This document shows positions 26,047 to 34,977 of a DNA stretch of 64,000 bases, one piece after another (the first letter of the stretch is position 1; each line of letters begins with the position of its first letter). The stretch is from Flavobacteriales bacterium UBA5040 (GTDB taxonomy: Bacteria; Bacteroidota; Bacteroidia; Flavobacteriales; Weeksellaceae): contig DIBY01000025.1 of assembly GCA_002415135.1 (NCBI GenBank), positions 1 through 64,000 on the forward strand. The letters are read 5' to 3'. The notes under the pieces were generated by a model. That model did not search any database and was not told the origin of the DNA. It was given only the letters and a program-made list of their open reading frames with translations. A program made the translations under genes and the position numbers.

Positions 26047-27411
26047 TTAATTACTTATTTTGTTTGTTTTTTTTAAATAGTCAGCCACGGCTTGATATGC
26101 CGGCAAAGAAGTAGGGTCATTGGCTGCATTTCCCGCAACCGGATGAGAAGCCATCCTTACAATTACCATTTCTGAGGCAGGATCGATGTAGATTGTTTGT
26201 CCATGAACACCTCTTGCGACGTAAGCGCCATCTTTATTTTCGGTCATCCACCACATATTTCGGTAAGACCAGCCTCTTAGATCTGGATGATCAGACTTTG
26301 CAAAAGCAGATTTGTCGCCGCCCTTTTCAATATCTAAAACGGACTGCGCTGGAATAATCTGTTTGCCATTGTACATTCCTTTGTTCCGAATCAATTCTCC
26401 AAAACGAGCCAAGTCGCGAAGACCTGCATTAAAACCTCCACCTGCAAAAGCAATTCCTTTCCCGTCCACTTGATAATAGGCATCCTGCTCCATCCCTATT
26501 TTACTCCAGATTTTTTCTGACAATAATTCTGTTACTGATTTATTGGTCGCTTTAGAAATGATCCAACCGAGCGCATCGGCATTCACGGTTTTGTAACCAA
26601 AGATTTCTCCGTGAGTTCCTTCTTTTTTTACCGTTTCTAAATATTCGTAATATCCGATTGGACATTTGTAATCAGCAGGTTTTTGAGAAGGATTTCCTGC
26701 ATTGGAAAACTGCCATACATCTGCATTCGGGTCTGCGTAATCTTCAGAATACTGCAATGCGGTAGTCATGTCCATTACTTGGCGGACTGTTGCATCAGCG
26801 TAAGCAGAATTTTTTAATTCAGGAACGTAAAACGTCACCAGTTTGTTTTCATCTATAGTTCGCTCCGCAACTAAAATAGAAGCAAGTGTTCCAGTGAAAG
26901 ATTTTGTTAAAGACATCACCGCATGCACATCATGTTCCGTTAATTCTGAGAAATAGCGTTCATAAACCACTTTTCCTTTGTGCATGATGATCATACCATC
27001 GGTATAATTGGCCCAAAGTGATTCTTCCCAAGTCATTTTCTTTTTTGCATTCCAGGGCATGAAAGTTAAACCGTCGATATTCTTATCCAATTTGTAAGAT
27101 AATTTTGAGGGAGCTTCTGTTCCTCTGGAAACATTTTGGGTTGGTAACATTTCCCGCATATGAACCACGCTCCAACGGATTGCCGGAAAGGTGAAAAACG
27201 ATCCATCCCAAGTATGTAAAACTTTATCTGCCGGCGGTGGAAAACCTTTCATCCATCCAAAATTATTGGGTTCACTTTCTTTTGCGCTCAGAAATTCTGT
27301 TTTATTTTGTGCCATACAATTGGTTGTTAGTGATAAGATCATTGCCGCAGAAAAGATCTTCGCGGAATGTCTAAAAATTTGTTTTTTTTCCTTAAATAAT
27401 ATATTTGTCAT
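26047..27411 (-). CDS. exported NylB-like serine hydrolase (class C beta-lactamase fold)
   Basis: A 454-residue hydrolase with an N-terminal signal (IFSAAMILSLTTNCMAQ). The catalytic SxxK is SLTK (Ser167, Lys170) and the tyrosine lies in GEIFGYKTVNADALGW. Segments RWSVVHMREMLP, VPELKNSAYADATVRQVMDM, RNMWWMTENKDG and GVHGQTIYIDP closely follow 6-aminohexanoate-dimer hydrolase (NylB) and related EstB-type esterases. It probably cleaves an amide or ester in the periplasm. The native substrate is unlikely to be nylon oligomers. It lies 15 bases before the 7-alpha-HSDH-like gene and 69 bases after a surface lipoprotein gene. Confidence 0.85.
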   Translation of the reverse strand: MTNILFKEKKQIFRHSAKIFSAAMILSLTTNCMAQNKTEFLSAKESEPNNFGWMKGFPPPADKVLHTWDGSFFTFPAIRWSVVHMREMLPTQNVSRGTEAPSKLSYKLDKNIDGLTFMPWNAKKKMTWEESLWANYTDGMIIMHKGKVVYERYFSELTEHDVHAVMSLTKSFTGTLASILVAERTIDENKLVTFYVPELKNSAYADATVRQVMDMTTALQYSEDYADPNADVWQFSNAGNPSQKPADYKCPIGYYEYLETVKKEGTHGEIFGYKTVNADALGWIISKATNKSVTELLSEKIWSKIGMEQDAYYQVDGKGIAFAGGGFNAGLRDLARFGELIRNKGMYNGKQIIPAQSVLDIEKGGDKSAFAKSDHPDLRGWSYRNMWWMTENKDGAYVARGVHGQTIYIDPASEMVIVRMASHPVAGNAANDPTSLPAYQAVADYLKKTNKISN

Positions 27412-27480
27412 CGTTGCCTTTTTTAAAATTAATGTTTTAGTGAGCTTAAATATTTCCGGTAATCATTGTAATTATTACGT

Positions 27481-28560
27481 TTAATCATAAATCATTTTCA
27501 CATCATCTACAACCAATTTACTTCCGATCGCGCCCGCAAACTGAGCACCAGCAAAACTGGATGAGGCAACAAAAGTGATATGCGTCGGCAAAATAAATGC
27601 GGCTTCAGAAGCGTCGACGTAGAGATTGTTTTTTGGTTTCATGTAGGCTGGAAAACTGCTGTCCAAAGATCCATAAGTAAAAATGACTTCTTTAATCACT
27701 AATTGATTCTGCAAATCCTCACCTCTGAACCAGGCTGTGGCCAATCTTTTCACGACGCCATCTTTACGAACTTCTAAAATTGCGTAAATATCGCAGGCAT
27801 CACCGTAAGACAAAACATTTCCCTGCTTATCTTTATTAACGGCACCCGGTTGAAAATTATATTTAAACTGTAATTTTTCTGGTCTTCCGGTAAAAGGGGT
27901 TCCAAACTCAATGGCTGCTTCCGGATTTGCAGGATCAATATTATCTGGATTAAAGAAACCCGTAAAAATAGAACCAGAAGAAATAGGCGCTCCAAAGATG
28001 TTCCCTAAAGGTCCGTTGTCTAAAGTTTCCATTTGCGCAGCCCGATTTCCAGCACTAAGGGTAATTGGTTTTGTGGCTAATTTATTCAATAATTGGGTGC
28101 CGCGGTTCCCAGTTCCCCAAATGGTATTCGCCGCACTTTGTCCCGGTTCTTCATAATTGGTGGCAGTTGAATACCAGAGATTGAGATCATAATTGTCTAA
28201 TTGCGGCGTAGCAGACGCAACATCTGCTTTAATCGTCCATTGTCTGGTGGTTCCGTTTTCTGAAATAATATTTACTTTCACCTCACCATTTAGATCAATA
28301 AAATCACCAGCATTGACATCACTTTTTGCAAAGGATGAAAGTTCTAATGTTTCAATTTTAATTTGTGAAAGATCTACACCCGCTGGAATTTCGACGACAA
28401 CCAAAGCATTTTCATTATTTATAACGGCATTTCCCGATTGATTGCTGACCAAAATATTTTTGATATTGGCATATTCTGATTCTCCGAAATAATCTTCCCG
28501 TATACAAGAATTTAAAAATAAAGCACCAAAAAAGAGCATCCAAATATATTTTATTTTCAT
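27481..28560 (-). CDS. PCMD-domain lipoprotein
   Basis: A 359-residue lipoprotein (lipobox LFLNSC, Cys19). An N-terminal Ig-like domain (about residues 30-110, ending ENGTTRQWTIKADV) is followed by a large domain opening NLWYSTATNYEEPGQSAANT, which is the pattern of PCMD (putative carbohydrate metabolism domain) proteins found on the surface of Bacteroidota. The C-terminal jelly-roll (LYVDASEAAFILPTHITFVA, SKLVVDDVKMIYD) could bind a ligand. The start codon overlaps the stop of the barrel gene by four bases, so translation was coupled to a gene that is now interrupted. Catalytic activity has not been shown for the domain. Confidence 0.82.
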   Translation of the reverse strand: MKIKYIWMLFFGALFLNSCIREDYFGESEYANIKNILVSNQSGNAVINNENALVVVEIPAGVDLSQIKIETLELSSFAKSDVNAGDFIDLNGEVKVNIISENGTTRQWTIKADVASATPQLDNYDLNLWYSTATNYEEPGQSAANTIWGTGNRGTQLLNKLATKPITLSAGNRAAQMETLDNGPLGNIFGAPISSGSIFTGFFNPDNIDPANPEAAIEFGTPFTGRPEKLQFKYNFQPGAVNKDKQGNVLSYGDACDIYAILEVRKDGVVKRLATAWFRGEDLQNQLVIKEVIFTYGSLDSSFPAYMKPKNNLYVDASEAAFILPTHITFVASSSFAGAQFAGAIGSKLVVDDVKMIYD

Positions 28561-29336
28561 CTTTTTGATTTTTTATTGTTCATAATATAATAAGCCAAGC
28601 CCACTTTCACGCTCAAAATATTCAATTTAAAATCTACATTCTGGCGGACATCACGAGATCTTTCCAAATCATTTTTAACCTTTTTTTCTACATTTAATTC
28701 ATATCCCAAAACATCTAATTGAACTTCTAAAGCAAAATTTTCCATGGCGAAAAAACTTACGCCTGGACTAATGCCTGCTCGGAGATTATAATTTTCAGTA
28801 AATGATTTTTCAACTTCATCAAAATTCTTGGTTTCCCGTTTCAGCGTATTGCTTTTACCTAATGTAACACCAACTGTGGTAAAAAAACTTAATCTTTCAT
28901 TCGCTGTTAAAGGAAGAGTTGTTCTGTAATTTGGCGTAATGCTAAATCCACGCGTGATGGTTTTTTGTTCTAAATTATCGGGGTCTTTAAATAAAACGCC
29001 TTCAAATCGTTTTTCAAAAACATTAAAATTCAAGCCAATCATGCCGTAATCACTGATGTAGTAACCACCTTTTAAAGATAAATCGAAATTAACCTTATCT
29101 CCTTCCAAAGTTTTCTGGAAAATATTTTCGGTATTTTCGGACTGTCAGTCTTCCAAAGACATCGCAAATCCCGTATAGATCGTCCCTTTTTTAAATGGCT
29201 TGAAGTCTTTGTTGTAATAACTGGACAGCAATTCGTACGGTGTGTATTTTTGTGAAGTAATGGAGTCTTCTTCAACCTGAGCCTTTGTGACGCCGGAAAT
29301 GATCAACCCAAGAATAATTAAGAACTTTATTTTCAT
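28557..29336 (-). pseudogene. outer-membrane beta-barrel gene with one in-frame TGA
   Basis: The gene opens with a good signal peptide (MKIKFLIILGLIISGVTKAQ), reads to GFAMSLED, meets TGA at 29145-29147, and continues in the same frame with QSENTENIFQKTLEGDKV through a complete barrel-like sequence (FDLSLKGGYYISDYGMIGLN) to the stop at 28557. Without the TGA it would be a 259-residue small beta-barrel. No frameshift or other lesion is seen, so the change is recent, a sequencing error, or a readthrough codon. It is three bases after the frameshifted membrane gene and overlaps the PCMD gene by four bases. Confidence 0.75.
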
Positions 29337-29339
29337 GTT

Positions 29340-29799
29340 TTATACTTTTTGTTCTTCCGAAATTACGCTTTCTTTTAATGTAAAATAGTTTACAAAGCCA
29401 GAAACGATACCTGCGATAATTCCAATAATAATTAAAGCGGAAACCAGCGAAACCTCAACTGTTCCAACATACTTCTGCCAAACAACCGCCAAGGAGGTGA
29501 GGATACCAAAAGTAACAAAACCATGTTTTAAAGTTAATAAAAATGTGGTTGGGAACAATGCTGCTTTCTTCTCTTTAATTCCAAAATAAGCAACCAAGGT
29601 CAATATCATGGAAAGCGTGATCGCCAACATAACTGCAGTTCCTAAAACCGTCACTATCATTGGTAATAGAATCCACGGAAATTGGAATACTGCTATTTCC
29701 TTTCAAAAAGAAATACTGTATTCCACCGTTGATGATGGCATTGATAATACCGGTGATCACCGCACCTTTCAATAATTTTTGTTTTTTTTGAGCGTCCAT
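29340..29799 (-). pseudogene. small membrane protein gene with a frameshift
   Basis: Two overlapping frames make one protein: MDAQKKQKLLKGAVITGIIN to ...SIPISVDSI in the first, then LLPMIVTVLGTAVMLAITLS to ...LKESVISEEQKV in the second. The natural join DSI-LLPM would need CTATTCTATT where the sequence has one CTATT, so loss of one copy of a five-base repeat explains the shift near 29660-29675. The intact protein would have about 155 residues with four membrane helices. The family is not recognised. The shift may be real, phase-variable or a sequence error. Confidence 0.7.
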
Positions 29800-29839
29800 A
29801 TTTTTAATTTTAATTTTTCAATCGAAATGATCGTTCTGT

Positions 29840-31327
29840 TTATTTTTTATTCTTTTCTGCAGAAGAGATCTTTAAAACCCCCAGTTTTGTTCCCTGATAG
29901 ATCATCCCATTTCCATCAAAGAGTGGCGCCATTTGCATGGCATTGAAAGGATTTCCTATGCGATTCAGCATTTCTTTTTTTTGTGTAGTTGAAAGTTGGG
30001 AAACATTTGGCAAAACTGAAGAGGGATCCAGATCGATCTTCACTTTTTTTGCAATTTTTCCGGTTTTAAAATCGAGTTCTGTATAAAACTGATCTTCTTT
30101 TTCATCTTCGCTGATGAAGTGAATCTTCCCGGAATCTTTGCCCATTTTGGGAACACTGGTACTTCTAACGTCTTTATTAAACCAAACCACTTTTGCGCCG
30201 TTGCCATCAGCATTAACATCAAAACGCTGCACGCCATTTTTTAATTCTCCTTTTTCATTTGTGGCGCTGCTGGAAGCGGGATATGGAAATCCATAGGTGC
30301 TTGCAATGATAACCGAATTGCCAAAAGCGATCGGTGAATTTTCACTGCCCTGTTCAGGATCTCCCTCAAAAGCCAGTTCACTGGTGATTAATTTGCCGCT
30401 TTCAGAACTGTAAATATTGAGATGCGTTGCTTCTGTTCCATTATCTAAAAGTGTTAAATATTCAAACCCGGATTTTGGGCCGAAAAAAGTGGGTGAAGAA
30501 CCGGTTCCCCAACTTAACTGACCGGGTTTTACCTTGGTGCCACGATCATATTTGGCTTTCCATAAAATTTCAGGTTTACCGTTTTTTAAATGCAGAACAT
30601 AAATGGCGTGCGTCGTAGCGATCGCAGTTCCGGCAGGACTGCTTGAAATGGAATTTGCAACAATTTCATCTTTAATATTTGATAAAGAGATCACCGAAAA
30701 CTGACCATTTTTTGGGTTCAGAAATCCGGCCTGTGAATCGTAGGAAGCGAACCAGATATTTCCTTCCCAATCCGGCGTGATGCCGACAAATTCAAAATCA
30801 TCTGCTGCGTTTTCCAGTTTATATTCGTTTTTTATACTAAATGACCATTTGTTATTCTGCTGGATGTGTGTGATCTGATAAATAGATTTACCATTCGCCA
30901 GCATCAGTTCATCATTTTGATTAAGATATCCATAAATATTATTGAGGGCTGTTCCGGCAGGAAGTTTCAGAGTCGCCAGCGTTTCCATAGATTCAGAATT
31001 CAGCAATAATAAATACGGTGTTCGCCGCATACTTCCATCGGTACTTTCATTCCGAACACAGATCACCTGCAAAAAGCCATCACTTCCCAATAAAATGGTT
31101 GGAACTGCACCTTGTTTTGTTTCGAAAGTGAAGTTCAATTTGTTAGAAGGTACAGTTCCAGAAAAAACATCCGAAGAAAGCGCATCATCATGCATGAAAG
31201 CGGTTTTTGGTCCAGCAAATGGATTTTTAATTTGTGCTGATAAATTTTCCATAGTATATAACATTAGGAGCAACGTTATAAACGTCGCGGTATTTTTAAT
31301 AAAGAAGCGATCTGTATGAGATATCAT
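29840..31327 (-). CDS. exported beta-propeller-like protein
   Basis: A 495-residue secreted protein with a signal peptide (ITLLLMLYTMENLSAQ). The body has repeated segments in the style of a PQQ/quinoprotein beta-propeller: DFEFVGITPDWEGNIWFASY, GTAIATTHAIYVLHLKNG, GAKVVWFNKDVRST and DGNGMIYQGTKLGVLKISS. No PQQ ligand set can be confirmed, so it may be a binding or scaffold propeller. A longer start would overlap the barrel gene upstream; Met at 31327 directly precedes the signal. It lies 23 bases after the outer-membrane barrel gene in the same operon, so the two may form a surface complex. Confidence 0.7.
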   Translation of the reverse strand: MISHTDRFFIKNTATFITLLLMLYTMENLSAQIKNPFAGPKTAFMHDDALSSDVFSGTVPSNKLNFTFETKQGAVPTILLGSDGFLQVICVRNESTDGSMRRTPYLLLLNSESMETLATLKLPAGTALNNIYGYLNQNDELMLANGKSIYQITHIQQNNKWSFSIKNEYKLENAADDFEFVGITPDWEGNIWFASYDSQAGFLNPKNGQFSVISLSNIKDEIVANSISSSPAGTAIATTHAIYVLHLKNGKPEILWKAKYDRGTKVKPGQLSWGTGSSPTFFGPKSGFEYLTLLDNGTEATHLNIYSSESGKLITSELAFEGDPEQGSENSPIAFGNSVIIASTYGFPYPASSSATNEKGELKNGVQRFDVNADGNGAKVVWFNKDVRSTSVPKMGKDSGKIHFISEDEKEDQFYTELDFKTGKIAKKVKIDLDPSSVLPNVSQLSTTQKKEMLNRIGNPFNAMQMAPLFDGNGMIYQGTKLGVLKISSAEKNKK

Positions 31328-31350
31328 TTCGATTTTTAGATTTAGTTTAT

Positions 31351-33126
31351 TTAATAATTGATAAACAATGCCGCCTGCACCGTGAGCCAATTGGGCAATT
31401 TTTTCGGAAATGCCTGCTGAAAACCTTTTCCCGGAATGCCGTAAGAGACGACGCCTAATAAGGTAAGGTTTTTTTGGAGCAATCCTTTCAATGTTAAAGT
31501 AGTTTCGTGACCCAATTCTTTACTTTTTAAATCTGAAATCTGTGGTAAACCTCCCAGATTATTGAGTTGGTCGGACTGAAGATAAAAGTAATCCAGGGAT
31601 ATGGCCATGCTTTTGTTAAGCCAACTTGTCAATTCTATTCGATGGGTCTTAATATTTCCATTTCCTAAAACCTTGCGAAAATTTAAACCCTGCACCCAAT
31701 TTCCAAGTCCACCTGTAAGGATGGGATCAAATCTTTCGTAGGTGTCTGTGTTGGGACCATCGCCTTTCATAAAAGAATAACGGTAAAAAACGGAGGGTGA
31801 AGTTTTGATATCTTTAAAACTGTAACCCAAACCTGCATACCAAGCATAAGATCTCATATCTTCTGTGGAATGTGACTGAAAAGCGTATTCGGATTTGAAA
31901 AACAAGCCAGTCTCTGCAATATTGGTCAGCCACAATTTCGGATTGATGAGGTACATTCCTTTTTTATCTATGGAACCATCTGGAATTGCATATTTTCCTT
32001 TTCCACCAATGGTTTGAATATAGGAAATTCCGGTGTCCAGATTTTTATTATTGTTAAAGTTAAATGTACCGATCGCATAATTAATGTTCTGCTGTTTATC
32101 CTTGAATAACTCCTGCGGCTCTACGAAATGTCCTGATAAGCGGAATTTTTTCCATTGAACGGAGAAATTTGCATTTTTTTGAAAAGTAGTTCGGGAGGAA
32201 AGATAAACGCTTCCGCGAGGACCAGCATTGGAAGAACCGGAATAGCGGGAAAATAGAAAACCATCATTCAATTGAAAAAAATTTCTGCCATAATTTGCAT
32301 TAATAGTAATATTCTTGTTTTTACCAATTCCTGTTGCCAAAAAACCACCGTACAATCTTTCAAAAGCAATGGAAGCGGTACTTCCAGAAGAATAGATATC
32401 CGTAGTATTCCGAGCGGAAACAAGTGCAGAAACTTCTCCGTAAGCGTAAATATTTGATGTTCCCAGTTTGGTAATGCCGGAAATGCCGGGTTCTAAAAAA
32501 GCTTCGCCCCAAAAACGCGTTCCTTTTTCAGCGGGCAGATCTGCGATAGGATTTCCCTGCGTAAAAGCTTTACCCTGCGCAAAAAGCGGATTGACATCAT
32601 TATAAAGTCCGAGACCACCATTCAGAAACAGTTTGAATTGAGCCTGAGATGATTCGTAAATAACCGGAAAATCTTTCGCACCTTCCTTGGTTAAAAACCC
32701 CTTTTTTGGAGCGCTTTCTTCTTTTAATTCGTTCAAGGTCACAAAGATTTTAAGTAAAACAGATCTGCCTAAAGTTCCGGTTCCGGTAGCGGATTCAAAC
32801 AATTCATATTGTGCGCTGGTCACATTTTTTTCTTCCTTAATTCTGTTAAGCGCCAGATCTGTCAGTAAGGGATTAAATGTACTTCCCGGTTTAATGAAAA
32901 AAGCTTTGTAAAAATTTTCCATTTCATCCTCTGAAAGCACAGTTTCCATTTTATTTTCAATAATAATGATGCGAACTTCATCAATGAAATTACCACTCGC
33001 AAACTCCGGATTGATCTTCTGAGTTTCCTGTGAGAAACTTATTTGAAAAGCACAAAACAGCAGGCAAAGTAAAAGTACCTTGCCTACTGTATTTTGAAAA
33101 ATAATATGTTTATCTGAAAACAACAT
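31351..33126 (-). CDS. outer-membrane beta-barrel protein, porin-like
   Basis: A 591-residue outer-membrane protein. A signal peptide (LLLCLLFCAFQISFSQ) is followed by an N-terminal periplasmic part of about 130 residues (EVRIIIIENKMETVLSEDEM, PGSTFNPLLTDLALNRI) resembling a small POTRA-like unit, then a barrel of about sixteen aromatic-rich strands, ending in the terminal strand WLTVQAALFINY. The barrel resembles alginate-export/porin-like families. It probably lets the operon's substrate cross the outer membrane. Met at 33126, two bases after the SDR gene, directly precedes the signal peptide and is preferred over an upstream start inside that gene. Confidence 0.75.
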   Translation of the reverse strand: MLFSDKHIIFQNTVGKVLLLCLLFCAFQISFSQETQKINPEFASGNFIDEVRIIIIENKMETVLSEDEMENFYKAFFIKPGSTFNPLLTDLALNRIKEEKNVTSAQYELFESATGTGTLGRSVLLKIFVTLNELKEESAPKKGFLTKEGAKDFPVIYESSQAQFKLFLNGGLGLYNDVNPLFAQGKAFTQGNPIADLPAEKGTRFWGEAFLEPGISGITKLGTSNIYAYGEVSALVSARNTTDIYSSGSTASIAFERLYGGFLATGIGKNKNITINANYGRNFFQLNDGFLFSRYSGSSNAGPRGSVYLSSRTTFQKNANFSVQWKKFRLSGHFVEPQELFKDKQQNINYAIGTFNFNNNKNLDTGISYIQTIGGKGKYAIPDGSIDKKGMYLINPKLWLTNIAETGLFFKSEYAFQSHSTEDMRSYAWYAGLGYSFKDIKTSPSVFYRYSFMKGDGPNTDTYERFDPILTGGLGNWVQGLNFRKVLGNGNIKTHRIELTSWLNKSMAISLDYFYLQSDQLNNLGGLPQISDLKSKELGHETTLTLKGLLQKNLTLLGVVSYGIPGKGFQQAFPKKLPNWLTVQAALFINY

Positions 33127-33128
33127 TC

Positions 33129-33920
33129 TTACGAAGTTGGCATTTTTGTTTTGTAAACGCCACCACCATTCACTGTTAATTCTACACCCGTGATCCAACT
33201 CGCAGCATCACTAAGAAGAAATGCCATTGCGTAAGCGATATCTTCAGGAACACCGCGTCTTTTCATCACAATCCCTTTTACCACATTATCGATCATTTCC
33301 TGTGTGTAACCTGCTTCTTCAGAAGATGCTCCATTATCTACTGTCCCAATTATTAAAGAATTAAAACGGACTTCTGGTCCTGATGCAACTGCCATACTGC
33401 GCACCATATTCAGCAAGCCAGCTTTTGCGGTACTGTATTCTATAAATTCTGGAGAAGGCGTGTTGCCCACCATTGATCCCGAAAATACGACTGAAGCATT
33501 ATCTTCTTTTTTCAGATAAGGCATTGAGAATCTTGTCAGATTATAGGCTCCCAAAGTATTTAATTTGTAAGCATCGATCATTTTTTGAGAATCAGATCCC
33601 CAAAGTGGTGTATTGGCACCCCAACCAACGTTGTTTACAACGCCTGAAATTTTACCAAATTTGTCCACTGTTGCTTTAATGAGTGATTCAATTTGAGTTT
33701 CTTCTGTAAAATCTGTCTTCATTCCTAAAGTTTCGTATCCCGTTTCAGATTGAATATCGGAAGCCAGTTTCATTACTTTTTCTTCATTCAGATCAGATAA
33801 TACGACATTGGCACCCAGCGAACTTAAAAATCGGGAAGCCTCGCTGCCAATGGCTCCGGCTGCACCGGAAATGATAATTACTTTTCCTTTAAAGTCGAAT
33901 AATTCTGTAATTGTTTTCAT
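33129..33920 (-). CDS. SDR-family oxidoreductase
   Basis: A 263-residue classical short-chain dehydrogenase: SGAAGAIG dinucleotide site, aspartate after the second strand (VVLSDLNEE, pointing to NAD), VVNNVGWGANTPLW, the serine in FSGSMVGNTP and the catalytic YSTAK. It differs clearly from the 7-alpha-HSDH-like enzyme at the other end of the operon, so the operon has two alcohol/ketone redox steps. Its stop lies two bases before the barrel gene. Substrate not identifiable. Confidence 0.87.
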   Translation of the reverse strand: MKTITELFDFKGKVIIISGAAGAIGSEASRFLSSLGANVVLSDLNEEKVMKLASDIQSETGYETLGMKTDFTEETQIESLIKATVDKFGKISGVVNNVGWGANTPLWGSDSQKMIDAYKLNTLGAYNLTRFSMPYLKKEDNASVVFSGSMVGNTPSPEFIEYSTAKAGLLNMVRSMAVASGPEVRFNSLIIGTVDNGASSEEAGYTQEMIDNVVKGIVMKRRGVPEDIAYAMAFLLSDAASWITGVELTVNGGGVYKTKMPTS

Positions 33921-33980
33921 ATTTTTTAATTTTAAAATTTAATTATTAAGTGACCTATATTTTTGTTATAATGAGTTTGA

Positions 33981-34619
33981 TCAATCATCCCATTCATCAC
34001 GAATCTCTTCCATCAAATCATCATAACGTTCTTTTAAGTTTGAAGAAATCTTTCTACCATGTACATGAATTTTTCTTAATTGCAATGCCAAGAAAATACT
34101 GAACAATCCAGCGAATAAAATACTTACTGCCATTAAAATAGTAAGTCCTATTCCTGTAAATAAAGGATTCCAGATTAAAAATAAAGAAGCCAAGGCACCC
34201 AAAATTCCAAAAGCTAAAAGACTTCCCCAATTTTTACTTCCATATTTTTTCACGTCTAAAGCAAAACTTATTGAAGCGATAGAACGGAATAGCAACAGAA
34301 AGCCAATATAAAACGCGAGCACGCTAATTGACAATCCTGGGTGAACGACTAATGAAAATCCGATAATTGTTGTTAAAATTCCGAAAGCCAAAGACCAACC
34401 CCAGTTTGGAAGGGTATTTCTATTGGAAATAGAGAAGAAAACTTCAGATAATCCGCTAAATAAAAAGGATAGCGCAAAAAATATGGAGAGTGCTAATAAA
34501 GAGCTTAGAGGTGAGGTGAAAACTGCAATACTTAGAATCACAAATAGAATTCCGACGATCAAAGGAATGTACCAATGTTTTACTGAGTTTTTGATTGAAT
34601 TGAGAAATGATGTTTTCAT
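33981..34619 (-). CDS. HdeD-family (DUF308) membrane protein
   Basis: A 212-residue inner-membrane protein with six helices in three DUF308 pairs (for example PLIVGILFVILSIAVFTSPL, WGWSLAFGILTTIIGFSLVV). HdeD gives acid resistance at high cell density in E. coli, and homologues are general stress proteins. The C-terminal tail is charged (LKERYDDLMEEIRDEWDD). It is 60 bases upstream of the first SDR gene on the same strand and may lead the operon from the promoter near 34744-34773. How it relates to the metabolic genes is not clear. Confidence 0.85.
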   Translation of the reverse strand: MKTSFLNSIKNSVKHWYIPLIVGILFVILSIAVFTSPLSSLLALSIFFALSFLFSGLSEVFFSISNRNTLPNWGWSLAFGILTTIIGFSLVVHPGLSISVLAFYIGFLLLFRSIASISFALDVKKYGSKNWGSLLAFGILGALASLFLIWNPLFTGIGLTILMAVSILFAGLFSIFLALQLRKIHVHGRKISSNLKERYDDLMEEIRDEWDD

Positions 34620-34743
34620 GTTGAATATTTTTTAATAATTTTAATATTAGCAATAAGCGTTGGTATTGCATATTTCGTAATAAACCCAATCAGTTTTAAT
34701 ATTATTATTTAATAGAAATAGATTTGATTGTTATTTATTGGGA

Positions 34744-34773
34744 CAAAATCAGAAATTATAAAACACGTACAAA
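34744..34773 (-). promoter_or_regulatory. candidate promoter of the minus-strand accessory operon
   Basis: On the minus strand TTTG (34770-34773) lies 18 bases before TGATTTTG (34744-34751), one mismatch from TAnnTTTG. It is about 125 bases before hdeD. The remainder of the 358-base gap (34620-34977) between hdeD and sdhA holds no gene and no other clear element. Confidence 0.35.
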
Positions 34774-34977
34774 ATGATTATAATGAGTGTTATCATGTTT
34801 AAATGTATTATTTCTACTGCTCTTCTGTAAAACTGCTCTATTTTTATTTTAATAATGAACAGTATTTCTCTATGCATCTTATCATCATCTCTCGAAACAG
34901 ATTATCAAAATTAGTTTCTTACCTTTAAGATTAGAGTAAAAGATTATTCAATCACTCCTCATTTATTCTCAATAATT

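Noticed and set aside
29840..31327. PQQ-dependent dehydrogenase
   Set aside because: The propeller style is there but no PQQ or calcium ligand set could be identified, so only a general propeller call is made.
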